Assembly (NCBI GenBank): GCA_005240075.1
Contig: SBBF01000040.1
Location: forward strand, 1-48,127
DNA length: 48,127 nucleotides
Direction of reading: 5' to 3'
Source of the DNA: Nitrospira sp.
GTDB lineage: Bacteria > UBA10199 > SBBF01
Translations under genes and position numbers: made by a program
Shown: positions 32,407-41,068 of the stretch, one piece after another
How the letters are laid out: every line of letters begins with the position of its first letter
How positions within the stretch are numbered: position 1 is the first letter of the stretch
The notes under the pieces: generated by a model
The model's input: only the letters and a program-made list of their open reading frames with translations
Told to the model about the DNA's origin: nothing
The model's database searches: none

Positions 32407-34170
32407 TTAACGTTGGTTCCATAACAGCTCTAATCGGGAAACATCAACAATCTGATAGAATGTTTCTTCATAGATCACCGCTGGTGACGGAATCCGGGTT
32501 AACACAAGATCTTCTCTGTTAATCGGCGCCAAAAGCTCCCTGGCAAAACTCTTGAAAGGTTCAAGATAGAGCGCCCGCTCCTTGAAATCATCCCGATAAT
32601 ACTCCTTGTTGACCAAAACATGGGTGATGCCATATTTTCTGCAAGTGGCAATCAAATCCGAAGAGTTCACAGAGTAGAGGGCCTGAATAATCTCCTCAAT
32701 TTCTCTCTTCCTTCTTTCCCACAGTTCAACATTAAACAAGTGCAAGGTTTCGTACCCCCCCATGCTGTCACGACCGGCCCAATAAAGAATGTCATCCCCC
32801 TCCATCGGGTGAGCTAAAATGTGAGCGTCAGGGGGAAGAGAACGGATAAAATGAAAAAGATCGGCATGAGAATATCCTTCGATAGTCACCCCGTTATTGG
32901 AAAGAGCCCCTCCTCCGCTGGTCGCCAAAAGAACAGACATAAAAATAATCACAGCGACATTACGGTAAAGGGATCGACTAATTTTTTTGACCTGGGGTTT
33001 CAATAGGCCCAAAACCGAAATGGCCAGCAGACTGCCGGCTGCGGTCATGCCATAGAAATAATACCGTTCAGGAACATACAGCCGAAAGGCAAAAAATCGG
33101 GACAGAACATAAATAACCATGGAGCTAATAATCAGTTCGACCAGGCCGGGGGGGCGGGGAGTCTGCCTTGAAAAAACAAGCAGAAGAAACAGGACAATAA
33201 AAAGCAGCGATGCCCCCTCAGAAAATTCCAGCAAAGAAAAAAGCATAAAGGCCTTTTCCCTTTGCTCTCCCCTGTCAGAATTGGCATTGGGTAAATTTCT
33301 GAAGGGAGACAGAAAGTTGTTTGCAAACAATTCTGCCGGACTAGCAAAGGGAATTCCTTCGGTATGGGTTAAGAAACCTTCATGACCAAAGGCAGGATTC
33401 CCCCTCGCCTCGCTTAAGGTAAACGTGTGTCCTTCACTTTTTACCAAAGACATGGAGACAAAAAAAATAAAAAAACTTCCCCCCACCAGCCAGAAATAAA
33501 ATCGGACTTTCTTCCAAAAGAAGGGAGATGTGAGATTGAATCCCCCCGTGAAGCAACGAATTCCCTCGGCCCCCAGTATCAGGAGCATGACAGGAGGGTA
33601 AAAAAGCGCGGAAGCCCCACAGCTGATGGCTCTGGCGATTTTATGATTGGCTAAAATGCCAGCAACCCAGAGGGAAAAAAGGGGGAAACCAAAACTGCGG
33701 GGCATCCCTCCGGCAATCCGGTTGACCACTTGAGAGTTGTGAAGAAAAAGAAAAACGAGCAAAACCCCGCCGGCTGGCCCAAAACGCCTGGACCTGGCAA
33801 GAATCACACCGGAAACAAAAACAATCAGAAAACAAATACCCTGGATGATTTTTGAGGCCCAAAAAATATCGGTCAGCTTGATGAATATAAAATAGAGCAA
33901 ACGAATCGCTGGCAGATTTTGATGGAGCATCTCTTGAGCCAAAACAGACCGCGCCAATCCCTGATCAGCACTGTACAGATGAAAAGGAAAAAGCAGCGTC
34001 CTGGCATCATCATTCTGAAAGAGGGGATCAAAAAGAAGAGCGGAATTACCGACAAACCAATAGGCAAGATAGAAAATAAAGAAGAGCAACAGAACCGAAA
34101 GGCTTAAGTCACGCCAACCTCTTTCCGTTAACAACACAAATTTTTTAATGATAGGTTCTTTCAAATTCAT
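32407..34170 (-). CDS. Polytopic GT-C-like membrane protein, family B copy 1
   Basis: About 587 residues from ATG 34170, which directly follows an AGGGGGG ribosome site; a GTG at 34242 would add 24 residues of unlikely sequence. It has around eleven membrane helices and a C-terminal soluble domain. The early loop FDPLFQNDDARTLLFPFHLY is acidic as in GT-C enzymes. VVNRIAGGMPRSFGFPLF is shared with its neighbour at 34261 (VVNRIAGGLPRAFCFPLL), as is the C-terminal YGITHVLVNKEYYRDDFKER/YGATHFLINEERYRPDFLER block. The two are tandem paralogues. Probably a glycosyltransferase or polymer-export protein; not firmly recognised. Confidence 0.7.
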   Translation of the reverse strand: MNLKEPIIKKFVLLTERGWRDLSLSVLLLFFIFYLAYWFVGNSALLFDPLFQNDDARTLLFPFHLYSADQGLARSVLAQEMLHQNLPAIRLLYFIFIKLTDIFWASKIIQGICFLIVFVSGVILARSRRFGPAGGVLLVFLFLHNSQVVNRIAGGMPRSFGFPLFSLWVAGILANHKIARAISCGASALFYPPVMLLILGAEGIRCFTGGFNLTSPFFWKKVRFYFWLVGGSFFIFFVSMSLVKSEGHTFTLSEARGNPAFGHEGFLTHTEGIPFASPAELFANNFLSPFRNLPNANSDRGEQREKAFMLFSLLEFSEGASLLFIVLFLLLVFSRQTPRPPGLVELIISSMVIYVLSRFFAFRLYVPERYYFYGMTAAGSLLAISVLGLLKPQVKKISRSLYRNVAVIIFMSVLLATSGGGALSNNGVTIEGYSHADLFHFIRSLPPDAHILAHPMEGDDILYWAGRDSMGGYETLHLFNVELWERRKREIEEIIQALYSVNSSDLIATCRKYGITHVLVNKEYYRDDFKERALYLEPFKSFARELLAPINREDLVLTRIPSPAVIYEETFYQIVDVSRLELLWNQR

Positions 34171-34260
34171 CCCCCCTGAAAACCCAGGCTTGTACAAATC
34201 CCCTGAAAGGCGAGAGTCGTATGCAACAATCCCTGCTCCCACTGAGAAAAGGTTGTTTCA

Positions 34261-35925
34261 TCAATATGGGTAACCCCAAGCCTCAAGTAATTTTTTCACA
34301 TTCACCATGATAAACCCAGATTCCCTGAATTCAATGACACCCGAAGGAATATTTTCCCAAACCGGGCTCGCCCGACCAAAGCTTTTCAAATACTGCTGCA
34401 TAATGGAATCAAACGGCTCCATGAATTTCAGCCTTTCCAGGAAATCGGGCCGATAGCGCTCTTCGTTGATCAGAAAATGGGTGGCTCCATATCGACGGTT
34501 GAAGGTGACAATAGTCATCGGATCTCGGGCATAGAGTGCATCCAGCAGATCGAACGTTCGCACTTTTTGAACCTCCCAGACCTTTTTTAAAAGAGGCTGA
34601 AGCGTTTTTGCGCTTACCACCACCCCGCGACCCGTAAAATAGGGAATGGCATTGGCATCAACCGGATGGGCCGCAATCAACGAATCAGCTGGGAGGAGAC
34701 TGATTCTTGAATAAAGGGAAGATAACTTGTTTTCATTGATATCCATACCATTGCCGGCAACAATTCCGCTTCCGGTCAAAGCTAAAACAAGGAGTGCGAA
34801 AAAAGAAACAACGAATTCATTGAGTCTCACGCTCCACCGGCCCCGATGGAGAATCTCCACGACAAAGAAAATACCGCTCAAGAGGACGCCATAATAAAAG
34901 TAAGTATCAGGCCAATAAAGGTACAATCCAAGAAAAAGAGAACTGGCATAACAAACCAACGATCCCGCCAAAAAGAGGAGACTGAATCGGGGAGGCTTCG
35001 AGAGTCGAACCAGAACAAGGAAAACAAGGACAGCGAAAAATAGTAAGGCATAGGTTGAATCATGCTCCCAATGGATTCGTCCGGGCCATGCGGAAAAAGG
35101 TTCCCCCTCCAGGGGGGTCAAGGGGAGAGAAAAATAAAAAGCGGCTTTTCCCGGATCGGGAAGCGGGAAAACCCTCTCTTTTCCCAACGGCCTGATAGAG
35201 AAAGCATAATCCTTTTTGGCTTCGGAAAAAGAGGTCATCGGACCGGCGCTTTTGATCCGAACCAGAAACGGGAGAAGAAAAACCATGCCAAGCCCGACCA
35301 ACAAGAGTCCCGTCTTCAACCGGGTTTTAATCGAAAGAAAATTGTTGTTTGAGAGCAAAAGAAGGATTTCAGTAACAAGAATCATCATAACCACGGGAGG
35401 ATAAAAAAGGGCCCCCAGGACAATAGACAAAAACACGATTTTGTTTTTATGAGTCTCTGCCAATCGGGACGCCCCCCAGAAAGCCAGCAACGGGAAACAA
35501 AAGGCCCGGGGCAATCCACCGGCGATCCGGTTGACTACAAAAGAGGTGTGAAGCAGAAAAAAGACAAAAAACAAACCAAGAGAAAGGTTCCGGGGAGAGG
35601 AGAAACGCCAGACAATCCCCCCTGAAGCAAAAATGAGAAGAAGGCAAAAACCCTGAACTATTTTGGAAGCGGTGGGGAGATCGACCCCGAAAAGGAGTCC
35701 GCGGTAGAGAAGTTCAAAAGCGGGAGGGATCAGAAAACGGCTCTCTTCTACAAAAAGGGGAAGAGTTGTGGATGGCTGACCAAACCAGTGAAAAGGGGCC
35801 AGAAAAAGACTCGCATCCCCCTGCTGAACTGACAGATCAAAAAGCCAGGCTCCATTCCCCTGAATCCAGAAAAAAAGATATGCTGAAAATAAAACAAGAA
35901 CGAATGCTTTTCCGAAGAATCGCAT
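34261..35925 (-). CDS. Polytopic GT-C-like membrane protein, family B copy 2
   Basis: About 554 residues from ATG 35925, which has a GAGGG ribosome site eight bases upstream; a TTG at 35991 is a weaker start. It is paralogous to the preceding gene product with the same helix order, the loop LFDLSVQQGDASLFLAPFHW, the VVNRIAGGLPRAFCFPLL core and the soluble C-terminal RYGATHFLINEERYRPDFLE block. The tandem layout and shared orientation with three family A genes upstream suggest that all serve surface-polymer assembly. The acidic loop suggests a GT-C catalytic Asp. Not firmly assigned. Confidence 0.7.
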   Translation of the reverse strand: MRFFGKAFVLVLFSAYLFFWIQGNGAWLFDLSVQQGDASLFLAPFHWFGQPSTTLPLFVEESRFLIPPAFELLYRGLLFGVDLPTASKIVQGFCLLLIFASGGIVWRFSSPRNLSLGLFFVFFLLHTSFVVNRIAGGLPRAFCFPLLAFWGASRLAETHKNKIVFLSIVLGALFYPPVVMMILVTEILLLLSNNNFLSIKTRLKTGLLLVGLGMVFLLPFLVRIKSAGPMTSFSEAKKDYAFSIRPLGKERVFPLPDPGKAAFYFSLPLTPLEGEPFSAWPGRIHWEHDSTYALLFFAVLVFLVLVRLSKPPRFSLLFLAGSLVCYASSLFLGLYLYWPDTYFYYGVLLSGIFFVVEILHRGRWSVRLNEFVVSFFALLVLALTGSGIVAGNGMDINENKLSSLYSRISLLPADSLIAAHPVDANAIPYFTGRGVVVSAKTLQPLLKKVWEVQKVRTFDLLDALYARDPMTIVTFNRRYGATHFLINEERYRPDFLERLKFMEPFDSIMQQYLKSFGRASPVWENIPSGVIEFRESGFIMVNVKKLLEAWGYPY

Positions 35926-35994
35926 GCCAGTTTCCCTCGGGACTCCAATAAGTTTATAAAATGTTTCTCTATAAAGCTTCAAAGGGCTCAACTA

Positions 35995-37554
35995 TCATCT
36001 AAAACTCATTTCCCCTTTCTTCTCGAAAAATGGGTCAACCTGCTCCGGAGGGTAAGCATATTTGTCAATAATCGGCTTGTTGGACTCCTTGGTCGCATCA
36101 AGAAAAATCATCGCATAGTTGTCAACATAGACGACTCGCCATTGGGGGTGATGAGCCAGATAGGCGGCCAGACGGGTTCTCCGATCGATGAACACAACCC
36201 CAAAATTCCATTTTTTCCATGTCTCTTCAAATCTGTCGCTACTTGTGAGAGGACCGGTATAGTTCTTCTTGAAAAAATCATCCCCATAAAGGGGGGTGCG
36301 TCCATCGATAAAAACAGGAATCCCCCTCAACATCAGATATCCTCCATATTCAAAATAGTTGAAAATCGGCTCCTGAACGTTGTTTGCTTTTAAAAAATCA
36401 GCTGGTGGAAAGAAATCGGCGAAGGGATAAATAGTGCCCCACTGCATCTGGAAACTAGCCTTCACACCATAACCCAAGGGAAGACCGGTATAGAGAAGAA
36501 TGGTGAGAAGCGCTACGCTGACCAACAGGGCAGTCGATTGTCCATACTTTCTGATTCTCTGCCAACGATCATGCCGCCAAACAGCCAATTCTTTGCATTC
36601 CACAACCAGAAGAGGAATAAAGTAAAGAAAAAACATGTCGATATAACGATTATAACGGGCTGAAAGATAGGCCAGGGGAAGCAAAAGCAGGGTCCGGTCA
36701 GGGTGACTCCTTCTCCATTTGATCAATGCCAACCCCAGCGACAGGAAGAAAAAAACAACGTAGACTTGATAAACGTAATACCGGGTATAATTTTTTCCAA
36801 AAGGAGAAAGCCACTCAAAGGTTCCCCGCATGATGTGGGTCATGTTGAGATGTTCAAAAGGGAATGTAAAAACATGATAGGTGTTCGGATTGACGAGTAA
36901 AGCGGCCCCGGACAACAAACAAATCTTGAGCCACACCCCATGATAGTTTTTGTTCCCCTTCTGAAATGAAAAACCAACTTGCGAGAGCCAGAACAAAACC
37001 ACCAACCCCCACCCTACCAGAGCCCCCCAATGGATATTGGTCCAAATCATGAACAGAAAAGGAATGATGTATAATCTTTTTTGATCGGGCATCAGCCCCC
37101 CCGCGTAACGATGAAAGGTGTAGAAAAGAAAAACATAAAAAAGATCGGAAAACATGTGGGGGCGTTCCTGAACACGCGGAAAAAAGAGAAAAGCGAGGAT
37201 AATAAGCGAAAGATAAGGAATCTGGTTATTCTTTTTCAAAACCTGGATGCTTCGACAGGAAAAATAAAGAATCAGAAAAAGAAGAAGAACTTTGAGCAAA
37301 ATTATTCCCTTGATTCCTGCCATATTCCAAAGAGCGGAAGCCAGCAGGCCGAAACCCCACTCATGATGAACCCAGGGGGCTCCCAGATTTGTCCAGGAAA
37401 AAGGATCAGCCTTCGGAATAACCCCATGCTCATACATCCAGTTGCCCGAAGCAATATGCCACCAGATATCAAAATCGCCAACCGGATGGATGCCAAACAC
37501 AAACGAGAGAAGGGCCAGGTAAAAAAATAGAATCATGAGAGAAAATCTTTTCAT
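35995..37554 (-). CDS. Polytopic GT-C-like membrane protein, family A copy 1
   Basis: About 519 residues from ATG 37554. The N-terminal loop FGIHPVGDFDIWWHIASGNW and then DPFSWTNLGAPWVHHEWGFG define this family; about ten helices follow and the outside C-terminal domain has YGGYLMLRGIPVFIDGRTPL and YGDDFFK. This is a recurrent bacterial hypothetical-protein family of GT-C appearance, with the D-x-D-x-W-W-H loop as possible catalytic site. The gene at 37562 is a close tandem copy (seven bases upstream), and 39491 and the pseudogene at 12518 are more distant relatives. Its role is unproven; a lipid-linked sugar transferase is likely. Confidence 0.75.
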   Translation of the reverse strand: MKRFSLMILFFYLALLSFVFGIHPVGDFDIWWHIASGNWMYEHGVIPKADPFSWTNLGAPWVHHEWGFGLLASALWNMAGIKGIILLKVLLLFLILYFSCRSIQVLKKNNQIPYLSLIILAFLFFPRVQERPHMFSDLFYVFLFYTFHRYAGGLMPDQKRLYIIPFLFMIWTNIHWGALVGWGLVVLFWLSQVGFSFQKGNKNYHGVWLKICLLSGAALLVNPNTYHVFTFPFEHLNMTHIMRGTFEWLSPFGKNYTRYYVYQVYVVFFFLSLGLALIKWRRSHPDRTLLLLPLAYLSARYNRYIDMFFLYFIPLLVVECKELAVWRHDRWQRIRKYGQSTALLVSVALLTILLYTGLPLGYGVKASFQMQWGTIYPFADFFPPADFLKANNVQEPIFNYFEYGGYLMLRGIPVFIDGRTPLYGDDFFKKNYTGPLTSSDRFEETWKKWNFGVVFIDRRTRLAAYLAHHPQWRVVYVDNYAMIFLDATKESNKPIIDKYAYPPEQVDPFFEKKGEMSFR

Positions 37555-37561
37555 AATGTAA

Positions 37562-39127
37562 TCAGCTGTTATCAAAGCACATCTCCCCTTCAAGCATCAA
37601 GAACGGATCCTCTTCCTCCTGGGGAGAACCATATTTTTCTATAATCGGTTTGTTTGATTCTTTGGTTGTATCCAGAAAGATAAAACAATGATCATCGGCA
37701 TAAACCATTCTCCATAAGTCATGATGGGCCAGGTAGAGAGACAAACGGGCTCCGGCAGCGATAAACACAACACCAAAATTCCATTTCTTCCAGATCTCCT
37801 CAAATCGGTCGCTGCTGGTGAACGCATCCATGTAGTCTATCTTGAAAAACTCATCCCCATACACGGGAGTCCTTCCATCAATATAAACAGGAAACCCTTT
37901 CAACATGAGAAAGCCTCCGTATGCAAAATAATTGAAAATCGGCTCCTCAACATTGTTTTTTTCCAAAAAATCAACAGGCGGAAAAAAATCGGTAAAGGAA
38001 TGAATCGTCCCCCATTCCATGGCATAATTCCCTTTCAATCCGTAACCCAAAGGAATGCCGGTATAAAGAAGAATGGTGAGAACCGCCACGCTGGCCAATA
38101 GGGCAGTCGATTGTCCATACTTTCTGATTCTCTCCCAACGATCATGCCTCCAAAAAGACAATTCCTTCCACTCCACAGCCAGCAGGGGAACAAAAAAAAG
38201 AAAAAACATGTCGATATAACGATTATACCGGGCTGAAAGATAGACCAGGGGAAGCAAAAGCAGGGTGCGGTCAGGGTGATTCTTCCGCCACTTAATTAAT
38301 GCCAACCCCAGCGACAAAAAGAAAAAAACAAAATAAACCTGATAGACGTAATACCGCGCATAATTTCTGCCAAAAGGAGAAAACCATTCCCGGGTCCCTT
38401 GGAGAATGTGAGTCATGTTGAGATGCTCAAAGGGAAAGGTAAAAACATGATAGGTGTTGGGATTGACGACCAAAGCGGCTCCGGACAACAGACAAACTTT
38501 GAACAACACTCCATGACAGTTTTTGTCCCCTTTCTGCAAGGAAAACCAAACCTGCGAGAGCCAGAACAAAGCCATTAACCCCCACCCTACCAAAGCCCCC
38601 CAATGGATATTGGTCCAAATCATGAACAGAAAGGGAATAATATATAACCTTTTACGATCGTGCCAAAATCCTGCTGCATAACAATGAAAGGTATAGAAAA
38701 GAAAAACATAAAAAAGATTCGAGAACATGTGAGGACGCGGCTGAACACGGGGGAAGATAAGGAAAGCAAGGATGATGAGTGAAAGATAAGGAATTTGATT
38801 ATTCTGCTTTAAAATCTGGATGCTTCGGCAGGAAAAATAAAGAATCAAAAAAAGAAGGAGAACTTTGAGCAAAACAATCCCCTTGATTCCCCCCATATTC
38901 CAAAGAGCGGAAGCCAGCAGGCCGAAACCCCACTCATGATAAATCCAGGGAGCTCCCAGGTTAGTCCAGGAAAAAGGATCGGTTTTGGGGATCTGCCCAT
39001 GTTCATACATCCAGTTACCTGAAGCGATATGCCACCAGATATCGTAGTCCCCCACCGGGTGGATGCCAAACACAAATGAGAGAAAGGCCAGATAGAAAAA
39101 GAGGATAAGGGGAGTCAGTTTTTGCAC
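37562..39127 (-). CDS. Polytopic GT-C-like membrane protein, family A copy 2
   Basis: 521 residues starting with GTG at 39127; no strong ribosome site is seen. It is nearly the same protein as copy 1: FGIHPVGDYDIWWHIASGNW, DPFSWTNLGAPWIYHEWGFG, the basic loop after helix 8 and YGGFLMLKGFPVYIDGRTPV. Identity at DNA level is patchy, with stretches above 30 bases unchanged, which suggests recent duplication with gene conversion. Both copies keep the acidic loop, so both may be active, perhaps with different acceptors. It is followed seven bases later by copy 1 on the same mRNA. Confidence 0.75.
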   Translation of the reverse strand: MQKLTPLILFFYLAFLSFVFGIHPVGDYDIWWHIASGNWMYEHGQIPKTDPFSWTNLGAPWIYHEWGFGLLASALWNMGGIKGIVLLKVLLLFLILYFSCRSIQILKQNNQIPYLSLIILAFLIFPRVQPRPHMFSNLFYVFLFYTFHCYAAGFWHDRKRLYIIPFLFMIWTNIHWGALVGWGLMALFWLSQVWFSLQKGDKNCHGVLFKVCLLSGAALVVNPNTYHVFTFPFEHLNMTHILQGTREWFSPFGRNYARYYVYQVYFVFFFLSLGLALIKWRKNHPDRTLLLLPLVYLSARYNRYIDMFFLFFVPLLAVEWKELSFWRHDRWERIRKYGQSTALLASVAVLTILLYTGIPLGYGLKGNYAMEWGTIHSFTDFFPPVDFLEKNNVEEPIFNYFAYGGFLMLKGFPVYIDGRTPVYGDEFFKIDYMDAFTSSDRFEEIWKKWNFGVVFIAAGARLSLYLAHHDLWRMVYADDHCFIFLDTTKESNKPIIEKYGSPQEEEDPFLMLEGEMCFDNS

Positions 39128-39303
39128 AATTTTTTTATTTTATCCCATCGACTGCTCCATGCAAAGCGGGAACTGATTCTATGAGTAATGCCTCAGTTTC
39201 ACCGTGCCAAGAGAATGAACCCCCGAAGGGGGTTCAAGGTCCCTGGTATAGCCGGTGTCATAGCGGCCATCGGATGATTGAAGAAGATAAAAAGGTTTTA
39301 GAC
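39128..39303. other. Non-coding gap with a GC-rich hairpin
   Basis: The region between the GTG of the copy 2 gene and the tRNA terminator holds a perfect 9-bp stem TGAACCCCC-GAA-GGGGGTTCA (39216-39236). Nothing else is recognisable. The short open frames crossing it show no coding signals. Confidence 0.4.
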
Positions 39304-39358
39304 AAAAAAACTCGCTTCACTCATTTGAGGGGCTGTGCCCTGAGCGAGCAAAGCGAGT
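39304..39358 (-). terminator. Intrinsic terminator of tRNA-Asn overlapping a REP-like repeat
   Basis: On the minus strand ACTCGCTT (39358-39351) pairs with AAGCGAGT (39317-39310), and the latter runs into T6-T7 (39310-39304). The loop contains a repeat with CCTTCGAC and GCTCAGGG (39338-39365), words found in the other intergenic repeats of this window. Position just 3' of the tRNA supports termination. Confidence 0.6.
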
Positions 39359-39365
39359 CGAAGGG

Positions 39366-39438
39366 CTCCGCCTGCTGGACTCGAACCAGCGACCCGGTGA
39401 TTAACAGTCACCTGCTCTGCCAACTGAGCTAAGGCGGA
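39366..39438 (-). tRNA. tRNA-Asn (GTT)
   Basis: Full cloverleaf on the minus strand: acceptor TCCGCCT pairs with AGGCGGA, D arm GCTC/GAGC, anticodon stem GGTGA/TCACC with loop CTGTTAA giving anticodon GTT, and T arm GCTGG-TTCGAGT-CCAGC. The discriminator base is G, as expected for asparagine. CCA is not encoded. Length is 73 bases. Confidence 0.97.
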
Positions 39439-39449
39439 ATTAAATGAGA

Positions 39450-39478
39450 TTTTTAAGGTAAGAAGAGGGAAGTGTCAA
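39450..39478 (-). promoter_or_regulatory. Sigma-70 promoter of tRNA-Asn
   Basis: On the minus strand TTGACA (39478-39473) and TAAAAA (39455-39450) are separated by 17 bases. The start of transcription would be about five bases before the tRNA 5' end at 39438. Confidence 0.6.
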
Positions 39479-39490
39479 GCTCAGGGGTTG

Positions 39491-41062
39491 TTAATGACTC
39501 GTTGAAAAATCTTCCAGAGGAAATGAAATAGTCCCCACTTGAGCAATCACCTCCGCATGCGCGGGCCGCCGATCGAGGTAGAGGTAAGCGGTCTCCCCAT
39601 AATAAACCAAAACCCAGTCGGGGCTGTTCAACAAATACTCATGCAAGCCTTTCATCGACGAGGCCCAAAAGCGGGGAAGAAGCAAAATTCCAAAATCCCA
39701 TTTCTTTCTTAATTGTTCAAAAACATTCGGATCGTCCAAGGCGGATTGATATTCCCTGAAAAAATCATTTCCGTAAAGGGGGGTTCGACCGTCAATAAAA
39801 ACCGGAAAGTTTTCAAAAATCAGATAAGAACCCAAACTGTCTTTTGCAAAAATACGAGAGGAAAGAGAATAATCTTTTATGAAATTAACTTCTGCTACGG
39901 GGGCAATCCGCTGATCAATCCCCCAGCCATGCCTTTGCCAGGGTTCTCCCCATTGGTAAGGAACCCCTCTCCACAAAAGCAGGAAAAGAACAAATCCGCA
40001 AATGCCCCCCTTAATCCAATTCGGGGGACAATGGGTCCTGTCCTCGCTTCCCCCCCCGGCAGTGCTCCTTTCACTGCGCGCTGGCCCCGAAGGGGGCCCC
40101 TTGGGCCGGGGGCCCCCTCCAGCTCGGCCACCCATTGCCCCCCATGATTGAACCATTAAAAAAGGAACAGCCCAAATTGCAAACTCAGCGGTATACCGGT
40201 TGTAGCGAGCCGACAAATAGCCCAACACCACCCCAACGATTAAATGATAAGTAGGCAGTTTCTTCCAACGGGTCAAAAAAACAAAACCGGTCAGAACTAA
40301 AAGCAGATAATACCCCTGGAAGGTAAACATCCACCGCCACGTCTCTGCAAACGGGCTTGTCCATTCCAGCGTGTGGGCCACAATTTCCTTCATCGCCAGA
40401 TGTTCAAACGGAAACTGATAGATTTTTAGAAAATAAGGATTGATCAAGACAACAAAAGCCGAAAGAAAAAAGATCAAACTCCGATAAGGATTCTTGATCT
40501 GCACAATCCAGTAAAATAAAACCAGCCCCAATCCCAACAGAACTTCCGCATGGAGATTGGCCCAGAAAACAAACATGACAAAAAGTCCAGCAACAATACG
40601 AAAAGAAAAATTGTTTCTTTGAAGAATCCAAAAAAGAAGAGAAATAAAAAAAAGACTGAACATATGGGGACGGTCGAGAATTCTTTCCTGACAGACAAAC
40701 GCCAGAAAAAAAACCGAAAAAAAGGGAATGGATGAGTTTTGAAAATGAAACTGGATTCTCCGGGCAGAAAAATAAAGAACCCCGGCAAAAAGAATTATTT
40801 TCAAAATGTTAATGCTTTTGAATCCAAAGAGAAGGGTTAAGAACCAAAAAAAAAGGCTTGCGCCCCATTCGTGATGAACCCAAGGGTTTCCCAAAGCAGT
40901 ATAGGAAAAAGGATCGGACTGGGGGATTTGTTGATGATCCAGAATCCACCGGCCACTCGCCAAATGCCACCAGATATCGGGATCAATCGCTGGAAAAAAT
41001 CCAAACGTGATGGCCAGCAGAAAACAATAGGCAAGAAGTTGAACGCGGCTTTTTTTGACCAG
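39491..41062 (-). CDS. Polytopic GT-C-like membrane protein, family A copy 3, with non-ATG start
   Basis: A relative of the two preceding family A proteins: PAIDPDIWWHLASGRW, DPFSYTALGNPWVHHEWGA, about ten helices and the end domain with FPVFIDGRTPLYGNDFF. The conserved loop is coded upstream of the first TTG (40963), and no ATG, GTG or TTG occurs between the upstream in-frame stop (41069) and that loop. CTG at 41062-41060, nine bases after AAGGAG, is therefore the best start and gives 523 residues, matching 519 and 521 in the other copies. A 120-bp GC-rich element interrupts the coding sequence in frame. It follows the SDR gene by six bases. Confidence 0.72.
   Translation of the reverse strand: MVKKSRVQLLAYCFLLAITFGFFPAIDPDIWWHLASGRWILDHQQIPQSDPFSYTALGNPWVHHEWGASLFFWFLTLLFGFKSINILKIILFAGVLYFSARRIQFHFQNSSIPFFSVFFLAFVCQERILDRPHMFSLFFISLLFWILQRNNFSFRIVAGLFVMFVFWANLHAEVLLGLGLVLFYWIVQIKNPYRSLIFFLSAFVVLINPYFLKIYQFPFEHLAMKEIVAHTLEWTSPFAETWRWMFTFQGYYLLLVLTGFVFLTRWKKLPTYHLIVGVVLGYLSARYNRYTAEFAIWAVPFLMVQSWGAMGGRAGGGPRPKGPPSGPARSERSTAGGGSEDRTHCPPNWIKGGICGFVLFLLLWRGVPYQWGEPWQRHGWGIDQRIAPVAEVNFIKDYSLSSRIFAKDSLGSYLIFENFPVFIDGRTPLYGNDFFREYQSALDDPNVFEQLRKKWDFGILLLPRFWASSMKGLHEYLLNSPDWVLVYYGETAYLYLDRRPAHAEVIAQVGTISFPLEDFSTSH
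40023..40142. repeat. 120-bp GC-rich element with terminal inverted repeats inside the copy 3 gene
   Basis: The ends GGGGGACAATGGGT (40023-40036) and ACCCATTGCCCCCC (40129-40142) are inverted repeats with one mismatch. The inside holds CAGTG/CACTG and GGCCCC-GAA-GGGGGCC hairpins and is much richer in G+C than the flanking gene. It is 120 bp, a multiple of three, and reads through as a Gly/Pro/Arg-rich insert (AMGGRAGGGPRPKGPPSGPA) at a position where the relatives have a basic cytoplasmic loop. It looks like a mobile palindromic repeat that kept the frame. Confidence 0.6.
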
Positions 41063-41068
41063 AGTATT

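Noticed and set aside
39366-39438. tRNA-Asn as an attachment site of an integrated element
   Set aside because: No integrase gene and no repeat of the tRNA 3' end was found in the window.
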